Part shown: positions 1 to 10,672 of the stretch, one piece after another
How positions within the stretch are numbered: position 1 is the stretch's first letter
Layout: the number at the start of each line of letters is the position of its first letter
DNA from: Stenotrophomonas acidaminiphila
GTDB taxonomy: Bacteria; Pseudomonadota; Gammaproteobacteria; Xanthomonadales; Xanthomonadaceae
Direction of reading: 5' to 3'
NCBI RefSeq assembly: GCF_001431595.1
Contig: NZ_LDJO01000038.1
Location: forward strand, 1-64,000
Length of the DNA stretch: 64,000 nucleotides
Notes under the pieces: generated by a model
Database searches by the model: none
The model's input: the letters and a program-made list of their open reading frames with translations, nothing else
Told to the model about the DNA's origin: nothing
Made by a program: the position numbers and the translations under genes

Positions 1-24
1 CCGCCCGGGCGCGCGCCCGGGCGG
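1..24. repeat. perfect 24-bp GC palindrome
   Basis: The first 24 bases read identically on both strands (half-site ccgcccgggcgc). The palindrome touches the window edge, so it may extend further. It could be the terminator stem of a gene left of the window, but there is no T-tract after it. From here to base 140 I see no gene. Confidence 0.6.
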
Positions 25-140
25 GAGGGGGCGCTGCGCCGGGCGCGGACGCCACGCATATCCTGCGGCCGCGGCCATGACGAAGGTGTCGCCACGCCGC
101 GGTCGGGGCGCGGGCCCTGGCCGGCGGCGGGCTGGAAAGC

Positions 141-166
141 GGACGGCCGCATCGCTGCGGCCGTCC
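141..166 (-). terminator. probable ettA terminator hairpin
   Basis: An 11-bp perfect stem (ggacggccgca / tgcggccgtcc) with a 4-base loop lies just past the ettA stop codon on the minus strand. It is followed only by a weak pyrimidine stretch (gctttcc), so intrinsic termination is likely but not certain. Confidence 0.5.
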
Positions 167-175
167 CGGTGCTGC

Positions 176-1840
<1,665 letters not shown>

Positions 1841-1910
1841 GACGTCTCCGTAGCGCACGCCCGCGCCCGGTCCGCAAGGCGGACGAGCCCGAGGCAAAAG
1901 GGAATGGGCG

Positions 1911-1916
1911 ATTATA
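1911..1916 (-). promoter_or_regulatory. candidate -10 element for ettA
   Basis: A perfect TATAAT reads on the minus strand about 70 bases upstream of the ettA start. No convincing -35 hexamer is seen at the usual distance. The rest of 1841-2056 holds no gene. Confidence 0.4.
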
Positions 1917-2056
1917 GCGGGAAGCCGCCCCGCACCGGCGGTCGCGGCATGGCTGGCCGATTGATGAATGGCGCTGTCGGTAACCGTTTCCAGCCGGAAG
2001 CCGTTCAGATCGCGTGAGCATGATGGGATGCGTCCATCAACACCGCGAGGGCCACC

Positions 2057-2536
2057 ATGAAGATGCACCGACTTGCAGTCGCCGCGATGACCACCCTGCT
2101 GGCCTTCGGCGCCACGGCCCCGGCCTTCGCCGCCGGCGATCGCGACCACGATCGCGGCCGCCACGGCTGGGACGACCGTGGCCGCGGCCACGGCCACGGC
2201 CATGACCGCCGTGACGACCGCCGTGACCGTCGCGACTGGCGCGACGACCGCCGCCATTACAACGCCGGCTACCGCGAGGGCTACCGCGACGCCCGCCACA
2301 ACGACCGCCGCTACTACGCCCCGCCGCCGCGCGTGGTCTACCGTCCCTACGGGTTCGAGCGCGGCTACCGCTACAACAACTACTACGGCGGCCCGGTCTA
2401 CGTGGTCAACGACTACGACCGCTACCACCTGCGCCGGCCGCCGCACGGCCACCGCTGGATCCGCGACGACCGCGGCAACATGCTGATGGTGGCCATCGCC
2501 ACCGGCATCATCGCCGACATCGTGTTCAACCACTGA
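2057..2536 (+). CDS. RcnB-family periplasmic protein
   Basis: A 159-aa protein with a clear Sec signal peptide (positive n-region, hydrophobic core, AFA-A cleavage near residue 25). A low-complexity Asp/Arg/His/Gly segment follows (about 28-75), then a Tyr-rich stretch. The C-terminal part (about 120-159) has the [12 protein letters not shown] and [14 protein letters not shown] pattern of the RcnB family. E. coli RcnB modulates periplasmic Ni/Co; most relatives are uncharacterised. Metal binding here is only suggested by the His/Asp richness. It stands alone between ettA and glyA with its own terminator. Confidence 0.85.
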   Translation: MKMHRLAVAAMTTLLAFGATAPAFAAGDRDHDRGRHGWDDRGRGHGHGHDRRDDRRDRRDWRDDRRHYNAGYREGYRDARHNDRRYYAPPPRVVYRPYGFERGYRYNNYYGGPVYVVNDYDRYHLRRPPHGHRWIRDDRGNMLMVAIATGIIADIVFNH

Positions 2537-2560
2537 GGCGGCTGCGGTCGCGTGGCGGCA

Positions 2561-2579
2561 GGGCGCCCCCGGGGCGCCC
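2561..2579 (+). terminator. intrinsic terminator after the RcnB-like gene
   Basis: Arms gggcgcccc / ggggcgccc sit back to back and are followed by a T-rich run (ttgccttttct). The hairpin lies 25 bases after the stop codon at 2536. Confidence 0.65.
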
Positions 2580-2673
2580 TTGCCTTTTCTGGCGCGGCGC
2601 GGGCGGCGGCCGGTGCGGGGCCGGGGAAGCGCTACAATCGGCATTCTCCCCGCCCACCCTCCCAGGAGCCGAG

Positions 2674-3927
2674 ATGTTCCCGCGTGACGCCCGTATCGAG
2701 TCCTACGACCCCGAGTTGGCCAAGGCCATCGCCGCCGAATGCCAGCGCCAGGAAGACCATGTCGAGCTGATCGCCAGCGAGAACTACGCCAGCCCGATGG
2801 TGATGGAGGCCCAGGGCAGCCAGCTGACCAACAAGTACGCCGAGGGTTACCCGGGCAAGCGTTACTACGGCGGCTGCGAGTACGTGGACATCGCCGAGAA
2901 GCTGGCCATCGACCGCCTCAAGCAGCTGTTCGGCGCCGATTACGCCAACGTCCAGCCGCACAGCGGCTCGCAGGCCAACCAGGCCGTGTACTTCGCGCTG
3001 CTGCAGCCGGGCGACACCATCCTGGGCATGAGCCTGGCCCATGGCGGCCACCTGACCCACGGCGCCAAGGTCAACGCTTCGGGCAAGCTGTTCAATGCCG
3101 TCCAGTACGGCGTGAACGAGCAGGGCCTGATCGATTACGACGAAGTCGAGCGGCTGGCGCTGGAGCACAAGCCGAAGATGGTCGTGGCCGGGTTCTCGGC
3201 CTATTCGCAGATCGTCGACTGGGCGCGCTTCCGCGCCATCGCCGACAAGGTCGGCGCCTACCTGTTCGTGGACATGGCGCACGTGGCCGGCCTGGTCGCT
3301 GCCGGCGTCTACCCGAACCCGATCGAGCACGCCCACGTGGTCACCTCGACCACCCACAAGACCCTGCGCGGCCCGCGCGGCGGCATCATCATCGCCAAGG
3401 GCGCCGGCGAGGAGATCGAGAAGAAGCTGCAGTCGATCGTGTTCCCGGGCATCCAGGGCGGCCCGCTGATGCACGTCATCGCGGCCAAGGCGGTGGCCTT
3501 CAAGGAAGCGCTGGAGCCGGGGTTCAAGGCCTACCAGGAGCAGGTGGTCAGGAACGCGCAGGCGATGGCCGACACGCTGATCTCGCGCGGCTACAAGATC
3601 GTCTCCGGCGGCACCCGCAACCACCTGATGCTGGTGGACATGATCGGCAAGGACGTGTCCGGCAAGGACGCGGAAGCCGCGCTGGGCAAGGCCCACATCA
3701 CCGTCAACAAGAACTCGGTGCCGAACGACCCGCGTTCGCCGTTCGTGACCTCGGGCCTGCGCCTGGGCACCCCGGCCATCACCACCCGCGGCTACAAGGA
3801 GCCGGACTGCGTGGCGCTGGCCAACTGGATCGCCGACGTGCTGGACAACCCGAACGACGACAACGTCATCGCCGGCGTGCGCGAGAACGTCACCCTGCAG
3901 TGCCGGAAGTTCCCGGTTTACGGCTGA
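2674..3927 (+). CDS. glyA: serine hydroxymethyltransferase
   Basis: Cytosolic PLP enzyme that converts serine plus tetrahydrofolate to glycine plus 5,10-methylene-THF, the main one-carbon source. At 417 aa it is full length. The PLP lysine is K229 in the [12 protein letters not shown] block; D200 and H203 (FVDMAHVAG) are the cofactor-contacting residues, and the N-terminal SENYAS and [13 protein letters not shown] motifs are intact. A purine-rich site (aggagccgag) precedes the ATG. It supplies methylene-THF for MetF encoded further right. The start of the same-strand nrdR lies 168 bp on; the stretch between holds GC-rich inverted repeats but no gene. Confidence 0.98.
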   Translation: MFPRDARIESYDPELAKAIAAECQRQEDHVELIASENYASPMVMEAQGSQLTNKYAEGYPGKRYYGGCEYVDIAEKLAIDRLKQLFGADYANVQPHSGSQANQAVYFALLQPGDTILGMSLAHGGHLTHGAKVNASGKLFNAVQYGVNEQGLIDYDEVERLALEHKPKMVVAGFSAYSQIVDWARFRAIADKVGAYLFVDMAHVAGLVAAGVYPNPIEHAHVVTSTTHKTLRGPRGGIIIAKGAGEEIEKKLQSIVFPGIQGGPLMHVIAAKAVAFKEALEPGFKAYQEQVVRNAQAMADTLISRGYKIVSGGTRNHLMLVDMIGKDVSGKDAEAALGKAHITVNKNSVPNDPRSPFVTSGLRLGTPAITTRGYKEPDCVALANWIADVLDNPNDDNVIAGVRENVTLQCRKFPVYG

Positions 3928-4095
3928 TCCGGCGCCGCCGCCGGCAGCCCCGGTGGCGGCCTTGCCATGCGTCCGCCACCGCAGCGGTGGCCTCGCCCCG
4001 GGCCGGGCAGTCTTGCTCCGTCCCGGGGTTTGCTGTATCTGCCTTGTAGTGAAGGGATGCCGCAGCCGCGGCGCCTGATGTCCAAGGCGAGATAG

Positions 4096-4623
4096 ATGCA
4101 CTGCCCGTTCTGCCAGCACACCGATACCCGCGTGATCGATTCGCGCGTTTCCGAGGATGGCGCGACCATCCGCCGCCGGCGCGGCTGCGAAGCCTGCGGC
4201 GAGCGTTTCTCCACGCTGGAAACCATCGAGCTCAAGCTGCCGGTCATCGTCAAGAGCGATGGCGGGCGCGAGGCGTTCGATGCGCGCAAGCTGCGGGTCG
4301 GCTTCGACCGCGCGCTGCAGAAGCGGCCGGTGGCGGAGGAGCGGATCGAGGCGGCGGTGCGCGCGGTGGTCCACCAGCTGCGCATGAGCGGCGAGCGCGA
4401 GGTGCCGTCGATCCGCGTCGGCGAGTTCGTGATGGACGAGCTGCGCAAGCTCGACCACGTGGGCTACGTGCGCTTCGCCTCGGTGTACCGCAGTTTCGAG
4501 GACGTGGCCGATTTCCGCGACGAGATCGAGAAGCTCGAGCGCGACCACCCGGCCGGCGACGAGCAGTTGTCGCTGCTGGATGCCGCCACCGCCGCACGCC
4601 GCGAGCGCAAGGCATCGCGCTGA
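4096..4623 (+). CDS. nrdR: transcriptional repressor NrdR
   Basis: Zinc-ribbon/ATP-cone repressor of ribonucleotide reductase genes, 175 aa. The zinc ribbon is made by C3-x2-C6 and C31-x2-C34, followed by the RRRG loop used in DNA recognition. The ATP-cone domain (about 49-139) senses dATP/ATP. Its place between glyA and the rib genes matches Xanthomonadaceae and many other gammaproteobacteria. I see no NrdR box near its own start. Only 5 bases separate its stop from the next GTG start, so it is probably cotranscribed with the acetyltransferase. Confidence 0.97.
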   Translation: MHCPFCQHTDTRVIDSRVSEDGATIRRRRGCEACGERFSTLETIELKLPVIVKSDGGREAFDARKLRVGFDRALQKRPVAEERIEAAVRAVVHQLRMSGEREVPSIRVGEFVMDELRKLDHVGYVRFASVYRSFEDVADFRDEIEKLERDHPAGDEQLSLLDAATAARRERKASR

Positions 4624-4628
4624 CGCCG

Positions 4629-5096
4629 GTGCGCATCGTCGGTCTGCAGGCGCGGCCCGGGTGGCTGCCGGCATTGGCGCGGGCGCATGTGCAGGCCTTC
4701 GGCACGCTGCTGCCGGCGTGGACCGTCGAGCAGGCCGAGGCCGAGCTGCGCATGCAGCGCGATGACACCATTCCCTGTACCTGGGTGGCCGAGGACGACA
4801 CCGGCTGGCTGGGCTCGGTGAGCCTGCTGCATGACGACCACGAGCAGATCCGTGGCTGGTCGCCGTGGCTGGCGTCGCTGTACGTGCGGCCCACGGCGCG
4901 GGGCCGCGGTGTCGGCGCACGGCTGGTCCGGCACTGCGTGGCGCATGCCGCGCAGCTGGGCGTGCCGCGCCTGTATCTTTACTGCGAGGCGGCGATGGTG
5001 CCGTGGTACCGCGCGCTGGGCTGGGCGCCGCACACCCGGCTGCAGCTCGGGCCGCTGGCCGTCACCGTGATGCAGATCGATCCGGCGCCGCCCTGA
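4629..5096 (+). CDS. GNAT-family N-acetyltransferase
   Basis: A 155-aa protein with the GNAT acetyl-CoA fold: the hydrophobic beta strand SLYVRP is followed by the pyrophosphate-binding loop ARGRGVGARL (about 96-105), and a late YLYCEAAMVPWYRALGW segment is typical of motif B. The substrate cannot be inferred. The start is GTG, five bases after the nrdR stop, which suggests operon coupling. It is predicted soluble. Confidence 0.85.
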   Translation: MRIVGLQARPGWLPALARAHVQAFGTLLPAWTVEQAEAELRMQRDDTIPCTWVAEDDTGWLGSVSLLHDDHEQIRGWSPWLASLYVRPTARGRGVGARLVRHCVAHAAQLGVPRLYLYCEAAMVPWYRALGWAPHTRLQLGPLAVTVMQIDPAPP

Positions 5097-5130
5097 GGCG
5101 GTACGCCACCTGTTTCCGATGAGGTTTTCC

Positions 5131-6225
5131 ATGCATGAGTTCACCGCCACCGACCACCAGCTGATGGCGCGCGCACTGCGCCTGGCCGAACGCGGGGCGT
5201 GGACCACCCGGCCCAACCCGATGGTCGGCTGCGTCATCGCCCATGGCGGGGAGGTCGTGGGCGAAGGCTTCCACCAGCGTGCCGGCGGCCCGCATGCCGA
5301 AGTGTTCGCGCTGCGCCAGGCCGGCGCGCGCGCGCGCGGTGCCACCGCCTACGTCACCCTGGAGCCGTGCGCGCACTACGGGCGCACGCCGCCGTGTGCG
5401 CTGGCGCTGATCGAGGCGGGGGTGGCGCGGGTGGTGGCGGCCATGGGCGATCCGTTCCCGGATGTCGATGGCGGTGGCTTCGCGCTGCTGCGCCAGGCCG
5501 GGATCGAGGTGGAGGTGGGGCTGATGGCGGACCGCGCGCGCGCGCTCAACCGCGGCTTCCTGTCGCGCATCGAGCGCGGCCGGCCGTTGGTACGGGTCAA
5601 GCTGGCGGCCAGCCTGGACGGGCGCACCGCCATGGCCAGCGGCGAATCGAAGTGGATCACCGGTGAGGCCGCACGCGCCGACGTGCAGCGCTGGCGTGCC
5701 CGCGCCGGCGCGATCCTGACCGGGGCCGCGACGGTGCTGGCCGACGACCCGGCACTGACCGCGCGCCCGGAGGCCGGCGATTTCCTGCCGCCGCTGCGGG
5801 TGGTGCTCGATGCGCGGCTGCGCACGCTGGCCTGCGCACGGGTGCGCGAAGGCGATGCGGCCACGCTGTACCTGCACGATCCGGCGCTGGCCGCGCCGGT
5901 GCTGCAGGGTGCGGAATTCGCCGCCGCGCCGCTGCTGGCCGATGGCCGCTTCGACCTGGCCGCGGTGATGGCGCTGCTGGCTGCCCGCGGCATCAACGAA
6001 GTCCATGTCGAGGCCGGCCCGACCCTGTGCGGGGCGCTGCTGCGCGCCGGCCTGGTCGACGAGCTGCTGCTGTACATGGCGCCGCTGCTGATGGGCGAGG
6101 GCGCCCGCCCGCTGCTGGCCGGGCTGGGGATCGGGCGCATGGCGCAGGCCTGGCCGCTGGATGTGGCGGACCTGCGCATGGTCGGCGGGGACCTGCGCCT
6201 GCTGCTGCGCCCGGACCCGCGCTGA
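5131..6225 (+). CDS. ribD: bifunctional riboflavin deaminase/reductase RibD
   Basis: Performs steps 2 and 3 of riboflavin synthesis: deamination of the pyrimidinone intermediate, then NADPH reduction of its ribose. The N-terminal deaminase carries the zinc site HAE (55-57) and PCAHYGRTPPC (79-89). The reductase domain begins near residue 145 (RPLVRVKLAASLDGR). I start at the second ATG because GAGG lies 6 bases before it; an in-frame ATG at 5119 would place that GAGG inside the coding region. The protein is 364 aa. It lies upstream of, not behind, the FMN riboswitch, so this switch probably does not control it. Confidence 0.96.
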   Translation: MHEFTATDHQLMARALRLAERGAWTTRPNPMVGCVIAHGGEVVGEGFHQRAGGPHAEVFALRQAGARARGATAYVTLEPCAHYGRTPPCALALIEAGVARVVAAMGDPFPDVDGGGFALLRQAGIEVEVGLMADRARALNRGFLSRIERGRPLVRVKLAASLDGRTAMASGESKWITGEAARADVQRWRARAGAILTGAATVLADDPALTARPEAGDFLPPLRVVLDARLRTLACARVREGDAATLYLHDPALAAPVLQGAEFAAAPLLADGRFDLAAVMALLAARGINEVHVEAGPTLCGALLRAGLVDELLLYMAPLLMGEGARPLLAGLGIGRMAQAWPLDVADLRMVGGDLRLLLRPDPR

Positions 6226-6320
6226 CGCCCGCTGCTGCAACACTGCCATCCATCTGCCGGACAGGTCCGCCGCGGACGGACTGGTACAATGCGCCGGCCG
6301 GTTAGCCGGCAACCACGAAC

Positions 6321-6548
6321 GTCTTCAGGGCGGGGTGTAATTCCCCACCGGCGGTAGGTACGCGGTTCCCCGAGGGGAGCGCGCACGAGCCCGCGAGCGC
6401 CGAGGCCGGCGCGCGAATCATTCGCCGGAACCCGCGCGCTGGCGTGCGGGTTCCACGGCCAAGGGTCAGCAGATCCGGTCCGATGCCGGAGCCGACGGTT
6501 GGCGACGCCGCGAATGCGGTGCCGCCTAGAGTCCGGATGAAAGAAGAC
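6321..6548 (+). promoter_or_regulatory. FMN riboswitch (RFN element)
   Basis: The FMN aptamer is recognisable from conserved blocks in order: TTCAGGGCGGGGTG, the TTCCCCACCGGCGGTA turn, AGCCCGCGAGCGC, GGTCAGCAGATCCGGT, GCCGGAGCCGACGGT and AGTCCGGATGAAAGAAG. The closing P1 helix pairs gtcttc (6321-6326) with gaagac (6543-6548). A variable arm of some 60 bases near 6400-6460 is longer than average. It sits in the leader of ribE-ribB-ribH and should switch the operon off when FMN is high (family knowledge). Confidence 0.95.
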
Positions 6549-6564
6549 GGCCCGCGCGCGGCCC

Positions 6565-6600
6565 CGCCGTGCGTGCGCCTGTATGCCTTGCGGCGTTTTT
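6565..6600 (+). terminator. putative riboswitch-controlled terminator
   Basis: A 7-bp hairpin (cgccgtg / tgcggcg, two G-T wobbles) ends directly at a TTTTT run, 17 bases after the FMN aptamer. It could be the FMN-dependent terminator of the expression platform. The stem is modest, so control at translation initiation remains possible. Confidence 0.5.
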
Positions 6601-6625
6601 CGCTCTCCAACCGCGGGAAACGTTC

Positions 6626-6685
6626 ATGAAAACCCTCTCCATTCCCCATCCGTACTCCCGGCCGCTGGCCATGGGGGTGCGCTGA
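6626..6685 (+). CDS. 19-aa leader ORF coupled to ribE
   Basis: A short ORF (MKTLSIPHPYSRPLAMGVR) begins 30 bases after the riboswitch T-tract, behind a purine-rich gcgggaaa stretch. Its stop TGA overlaps the ribE ATG as TGATG. No function is known to me. The layout suggests translational coupling: the ribE ribosome site (gggggt) lies inside the leader ORF. It could also be a chance reading frame. Confidence 0.4.
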   Translation: MKTLSIPHPYSRPLAMGVR

Positions 6686-7287
6686 TGTTCACCGGCATCA
6701 TCGAAGGCGTCGGCCGCCTGGCCGCGCACGAGCCCGTTGACGGCGACGTCCGCTTCACCTTCGAGGTCGGCAGCCTGCCGTTCGAGCAGGTGCGGCTGGG
6801 CGAAAGCATCGCGGTCAATGGCGTGTGCCTGACCGTGATCGCGTTCGACGCCAGCTCGTTCCAGGCCGATGCCTCCACCGAGACCCTGGGCCTGACCACG
6901 CTCGGCCGGCTGGCCCCCGGCGCGGCGTTGAACCTGGAGCGCGCCATGCGCCCGAGCGACCGCCTCGGCGGCCACCTGGTCAGCGGCCACGTCGATGGCA
7001 TCGGCACGGTGCTGTCGATCCATGACGACGCCCGCGCCCAGCGCTGGCGCTTCGCCGCGCCCGCGCCGCTGCTCAGGTACATCGCGAAGAAGGGCTCGAT
7101 CTGCGTCGACGGCGTCAGCCTCACCGTCAACGAAGCCGACGACGCCGGTTTCGAGGTGGCGCTGATCCCGCACACCGTCGCCCATACCCGTTTTGCCCAT
7201 ACCGGCGTCGGCGACGCCGTCAATCTGGAAATCGACCTGTTGGCGCGCTATGTCGAGCGCCTGCTGGGCCAAGGAGCCGCCGCATGA
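6685..7287 (+). CDS. ribE: riboflavin synthase, alpha subunit
   Basis: Dismutates two 6,7-dimethyl-8-ribityllumazine molecules to riboflavin and the pyrimidine precursor. The 200-aa protein starts with the universal MFTGIIEG and has the expected internal duplication of lumazine-binding halves: N-half with NGVCLTV, C-half with DGVSLTVN, and SGHVDG near the junction. The start ATG overlaps the leader ORF stop, and the end overlaps ribB by four bases. It is the first enzyme gene behind the FMN riboswitch. Confidence 0.97.
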   Translation: MFTGIIEGVGRLAAHEPVDGDVRFTFEVGSLPFEQVRLGESIAVNGVCLTVIAFDASSFQADASTETLGLTTLGRLAPGAALNLERAMRPSDRLGGHLVSGHVDGIGTVLSIHDDARAQRWRFAAPAPLLRYIAKKGSICVDGVSLTVNEADDAGFEVALIPHTVAHTRFAHTGVGDAVNLEIDLLARYVERLLGQGAAA

Positions 7288-8384
7288 ACTTCGCCCCCGT
7301 TCCCGAACTGCTGGAAGAGATCCGCGCCGGCCGCATGGTGGTGATCGTCGACGACGAGGACCGCGAGAACGAAGGCGACCTGATCATGGCCGCCGAGCTG
7401 GTCAAGCCGTCGGACATCAACTTCATGGTCACCCACGGCCGCGGCCTGGTGTGCCTGCCGCTGACCCGCGAGCGCGCCGGCCAGCTCGGGCTGGCGCCGA
7501 TGGTGCGCGCCAACACCGCGCAGTTCCAGACCAACTTCACGGTCAGCATCGAGGCCGCCGAGGGCGTGACCACCGGCATCTCCGCCGCCGACCGCGCCCA
7601 CACCATCCGCACCGCGGTCAGGCCCGGTGCCCGGCCCTCGGACCTGCACCAGCCCGGCCACATCTTCCCGCTGATCGCACAGCCCGGCGGCGTGCTGACC
7701 CGCGCCGGCCACACCGAGGCCGGGGTCGACCTGGCGATGCTGGCCGGGCTGGAGCCGGCCGGCGTGCTGGTGGAGATCCTCAACCCCGACGGCACCATGG
7801 CGCGGCGTCCCGAGCTGGAGGTGTTCGCGCGCGAGCACGGGCTGAAGATGGGTTCCATCGCCGACCTGATCGCCTACCGCCTGGCCACCGAACACACCGT
7901 CGAGCGCGTGGACGAGCGCGAGATCGACACCGAGTTCGGCGCCTTCACGCTGGTCACCTACCGCGACCGCATCGCCCACGACCTGCATTTCGCGCTGGTC
8001 AAGGGCCAGCCGCACAAGGACACCCCGACCCTGGTGCGGGTCCAGGTCGAGAACCCGCTGGCCGACCTGCTGCACTGGCGTCGCGACGATTTCGGCGTGG
8101 CCGCCACCGATGCGCTGCGCGCCATCGCCAGCGAAGGCCAGGGGGTGATGGTGGTGCTGTCGGCCCCGCGCGATTCCGACGCGCTGCTGGCACGCCTGCG
8201 GCGCGAGCCGGAAGTGCGCCCGGCCGGCAAGGACAAGGACGTGGGCCAGTGGCGCCGCAACGGTGCCGGCGCGCAGATCCTGGCCGACCTGGGCCTGGGC
8301 AGGCTGCGCGTGCTCGGTACCCCGCGCCGGCAGATCGGCCTGGCCGGCTACGGCCTGGAGATCGTCGAGACCCTGCAGCCCTGA
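7284..8384 (+). CDS. ribB: 3,4-dihydroxy-2-butanone-4-phosphate synthase with degenerate GTP cyclohydrolase II domain
   Basis: 366 aa. The N-terminal half (about 1-200) is a complete RibB: the acidic loop DDEDRENEGDL, the HGRGLVCLP block, and GHTEAGVDLAMLAG near the end. The C-terminal half (about 205-366) aligns in outline with GTP cyclohydrolase II (EFGAFTLVTYRD, RRNGAGAQILADLG) but lacks the three zinc cysteines of RibA. Cyclohydrolase activity is therefore unlikely, and the protein resembles proteobacterial RibBX forms. A separate ribA must exist outside the window. It overlaps ribE by 4 bp; 111 bp separate it from ribH. Confidence 0.94.
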   Translation: MNFAPVPELLEEIRAGRMVVIVDDEDRENEGDLIMAAELVKPSDINFMVTHGRGLVCLPLTRERAGQLGLAPMVRANTAQFQTNFTVSIEAAEGVTTGISAADRAHTIRTAVRPGARPSDLHQPGHIFPLIAQPGGVLTRAGHTEAGVDLAMLAGLEPAGVLVEILNPDGTMARRPELEVFAREHGLKMGSIADLIAYRLATEHTVERVDEREIDTEFGAFTLVTYRDRIAHDLHFALVKGQPHKDTPTLVRVQVENPLADLLHWRRDDFGVAATDALRAIASEGQGVMVVLSAPRDSDALLARLRREPEVRPAGKDKDVGQWRRNGAGAQILADLGLGRLRVLGTPRRQIGLAGYGLEIVETLQP

Positions 8385-8495
8385 GCCTGCACGCGGGTGC
8401 GGGGCCGGCCCCATGCCCGCTGCGGCCGCGTGCGGTGCGGGGCAAGCCACGCACCTACACGGTAAACTGACCCACCTTTTGGATCGCACCGCCCC

Positions 8496-8963
8496 ATGAG
8501 CCACTACGAAGGCGACCTCCGCCCGGCCGGAACGGCCCGTTTCGTCATCATCGCCAGCCGCTGGAACGCGCGCATCACCGACGTGCTGGTGGCCGGCGCG
8601 CGGCAGAGCCTGGCCGGAAACGGCATCGGTGAGGACGCCATCGACGTGGTGCGCGTGCCCGGCGCCTGGGAGATCCCGCTGGTCGCCACCCGCCTGGCCG
8701 CCGCCGGCCGGCATGCGGCCATCATCACCCTGGGCTGCGTGATCCGCGGCGACACCCGCCACTACGAGCACGTGGCTGACCGCTGCGCCGAGGGCCTGAT
8801 GCGCGCGCAGCTGGATTTTGGCGTGCCGGTGCTCAATGGCGTGCTGGCGGTCGAACGGGTGGAGGATGCCGAGGCCCGCGCCGGCGGCAGCCACGGCAAC
8901 AAGGGCGAGGAAGCCGCGTTGGCGGCGTTGGAAATGGTCAATCTTCTGGAGCAGCTGCCATGA
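8496..8963 (+). CDS. ribH: 6,7-dimethyl-8-ribityllumazine synthase
   Basis: Condenses the pyrimidinedione with dihydroxybutanone phosphate. The 155-aa protein shows the family's active-site blocks: SRWN near residue 24, [23 protein letters not shown] and the late NKGEEAA helix. The catalytic His lies in the HYEHV segment. The ATG overlaps nothing upstream, but the stop overlaps the nusB start (ATGA), the ribH-nusB pair found in many bacteria. Confidence 0.97.
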   Translation: MSHYEGDLRPAGTARFVIIASRWNARITDVLVAGARQSLAGNGIGEDAIDVVRVPGAWEIPLVATRLAAAGRHAAIITLGCVIRGDTRHYEHVADRCAEGLMRAQLDFGVPVLNGVLAVERVEDAEARAGGSHGNKGEEAALAALEMVNLLEQLP

Positions 8964-9439
8964 GCAACAAGAACCACGGCAAGCCTGCCGGCAAGCCCTT
9001 CCGCCGCGACGGCGTCGACCCGGTGCTGCGTTCGCGCGCGCGCCGCCGCGCGCTGCAGGCGATCTACGCGTGGCAGATTTCCGGCGGCAACGCCGAGTCG
9101 CTGCTGGCCCAGTTCGCCCACGAGCAGGCGCACGAAGTGGCCGACCTGGCCTACTTCGAGAACCTGCTGCGCGGGGTGCTCGACCATCGCCGCGAGCTGG
9201 ACGAGGCGCTGGTGCCGTTCCTCGACCGCCCGGTCGAAGAGGTCGACGCGATCGAGCGCGCGGTGCTGCGCGTGGCCACCTACGAACTGCGCCACCGCGT
9301 CGACGTGCCGTACCGGGTGGTGATCAACGAGGCCATCGAAACCGCCAAGCGTTTCGGTTCCGAGCATGGCCACACCTACGTCAATGGCGTGCTCGACCGC
9401 GCCGCCGTGGAATGGCGCAAGGTCGAATCGGGCCAGTGA
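8960..9439 (+). CDS. nusB: transcription antitermination factor NusB
   Basis: 159-aa all-helical RNA-binding protein. With NusE (S10) it binds boxA of rRNA leaders and supports antitermination. Recognisable segments are [16 protein letters not shown] at the arginine-rich N-terminus and the C-terminal [16 protein letters not shown] with YVNGVLD. It starts on the ATGA that ends ribH, so translation is coupled. Confidence 0.97.
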   Translation: MSNKNHGKPAGKPFRRDGVDPVLRSRARRRALQAIYAWQISGGNAESLLAQFAHEQAHEVADLAYFENLLRGVLDHRRELDEALVPFLDRPVEEVDAIERAVLRVATYELRHRVDVPYRVVINEAIETAKRFGSEHGHTYVNGVLDRAAVEWRKVESGQ

Positions 9440-9535
9440 CGCCGCTGCCGGTGCCTGGGTGCGCCGGCCGCTTCCAGCACGACGCCGGGGCCGGCAGCAT
9501 CGGCGCCGGCGTTTTCGTTCCAGGAATGCCTGCCC

Positions 9536-10507
9536 ATGAGCCTTGACGAGTTCGCCCTGATCGAACGCATCGCGCGCCGCACCCGGGCGCGTGCCGACAT
9601 CGTGCTGGGCATCGGCGACGACGCGGCGCTGCTGCAGCCGGCGCCGGGGCAGCAGCTGGCGGTCACCGCCGACACCCTCAATGCCGGCGTGCACTTCCCG
9701 GCCGAGAGCGCCCCGGCCGACATCGGCTGGAAGGCCCTGGCGGCCAATCTGTCCGACCTGGCGGCGATGGGGGCCGTGCCGGCCTGGTGCACGCTGTCGC
9801 TGTCCCTGCCGCAGGCCGAGGGCGACTGGCTGGATGCCTTCGCCGACGGGCTGTTCGCACTGGCAGACGCCAGCGGCATCGCCGTGGTCGGCGGCGATAC
9901 CACGCGCGGGCCCCTGTCGATCTCGATCACCGCGATCGGGCGGGTGCCGGCCGCGCAGGCGCTGCGCCGCGACGGCGCCCGGGTGGGCGACGACATCTGG
10001 GTCAGCGGTCATCCCGGCGAGGCCGCCGGCGCCCTGCGGCTGTGGCAGCAGGGCCGGCTGGACGTACGCGGCGTGGTGGCCGATGCCGCCCACGAACGCC
10101 TGCGCCAGCGTCTGCAGCGGCCGATGCCGCGGCTGTCGCTGGGGCTGGCGCTGCGCACCTGCGCGCATGCGGCCGCCGATGTGTCCGATGGCCTGCTCGC
10201 CGACCTGGGCCACATCGCGTCGCGCAGCGGCGTGGCCGCGGTGCTGCAGGCCGACGCGGTGCCGCTGTCGGCCGCGCTGCGTACCGCGCTCGGCGATGCC
10301 GCCGCCCTGGACTGCGCCCTGCGCGGCGGCGACGACTACGAACTGTGCTTCACCGCCGCGCCGGAACGGCGCCAGGCGGTGCAGGCCCTGACAGCGGATC
10401 TCGCGCTGCCGCTGGCGCGCATCGGCGTGATCGCCGAAGGCCGCGGCGTGCACTGCGAAGGCGATGCCGGCGCGGGTCGCAGCGGCTACCGCCACTTCGC
10501 GGAGTAG
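9536..10507 (+). CDS. thiL: thiamine-monophosphate kinase
   Basis: Phosphorylates thiamine monophosphate to the active diphosphate with ATP. The 323-aa protein has the PurM/AIR-synthase fold: N-terminal EFALIERIARR, the metal-binding IGDDAAL motif near residue 27, TADTLNAGVHF, the SDLAAMGA block, VGGDTTRGP, ADVSDGLLADLGHI and the late GGDDYELCF. It follows nusB at 96 bp in the conserved nusB-thiL order. An aggaatgcctgccc stretch precedes the ATG. Confidence 0.96.
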   Translation: MSLDEFALIERIARRTRARADIVLGIGDDAALLQPAPGQQLAVTADTLNAGVHFPAESAPADIGWKALAANLSDLAAMGAVPAWCTLSLSLPQAEGDWLDAFADGLFALADASGIAVVGGDTTRGPLSISITAIGRVPAAQALRRDGARVGDDIWVSGHPGEAAGALRLWQQGRLDVRGVVADAAHERLRQRLQRPMPRLSLGLALRTCAHAAADVSDGLLADLGHIASRSGVAAVLQADAVPLSAALRTALGDAAALDCALRGGDDYELCFTAAPERRQAVQALTADLALPLARIGVIAEGRGVHCEGDAGAGRSGYRHFAE

Positions 10508-10672
10508 GGCGGCGGCTGGCGCATCCCGGGCGCGCCCGGTTGCCGGTGCCGGCACGCCCCCGCGGCACGCGAAGGCGGCGTGTGGCCGCGCCGCGGGCCA
10601 TCCGCCCGGTGGCTTCCAATCCTGCGCACGACACCTGCCGGGGCCCGGTACCTGCGCCACGCGGTGGCGCCG

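Noticed and set aside
1841..2644. An N-terminal extension of ettA by 268 residues.
   Set aside because: It would be antisense to the RcnB-like gene and consists of Ala/Val-rich low complexity; the family starts at MSSQYIYTMN.
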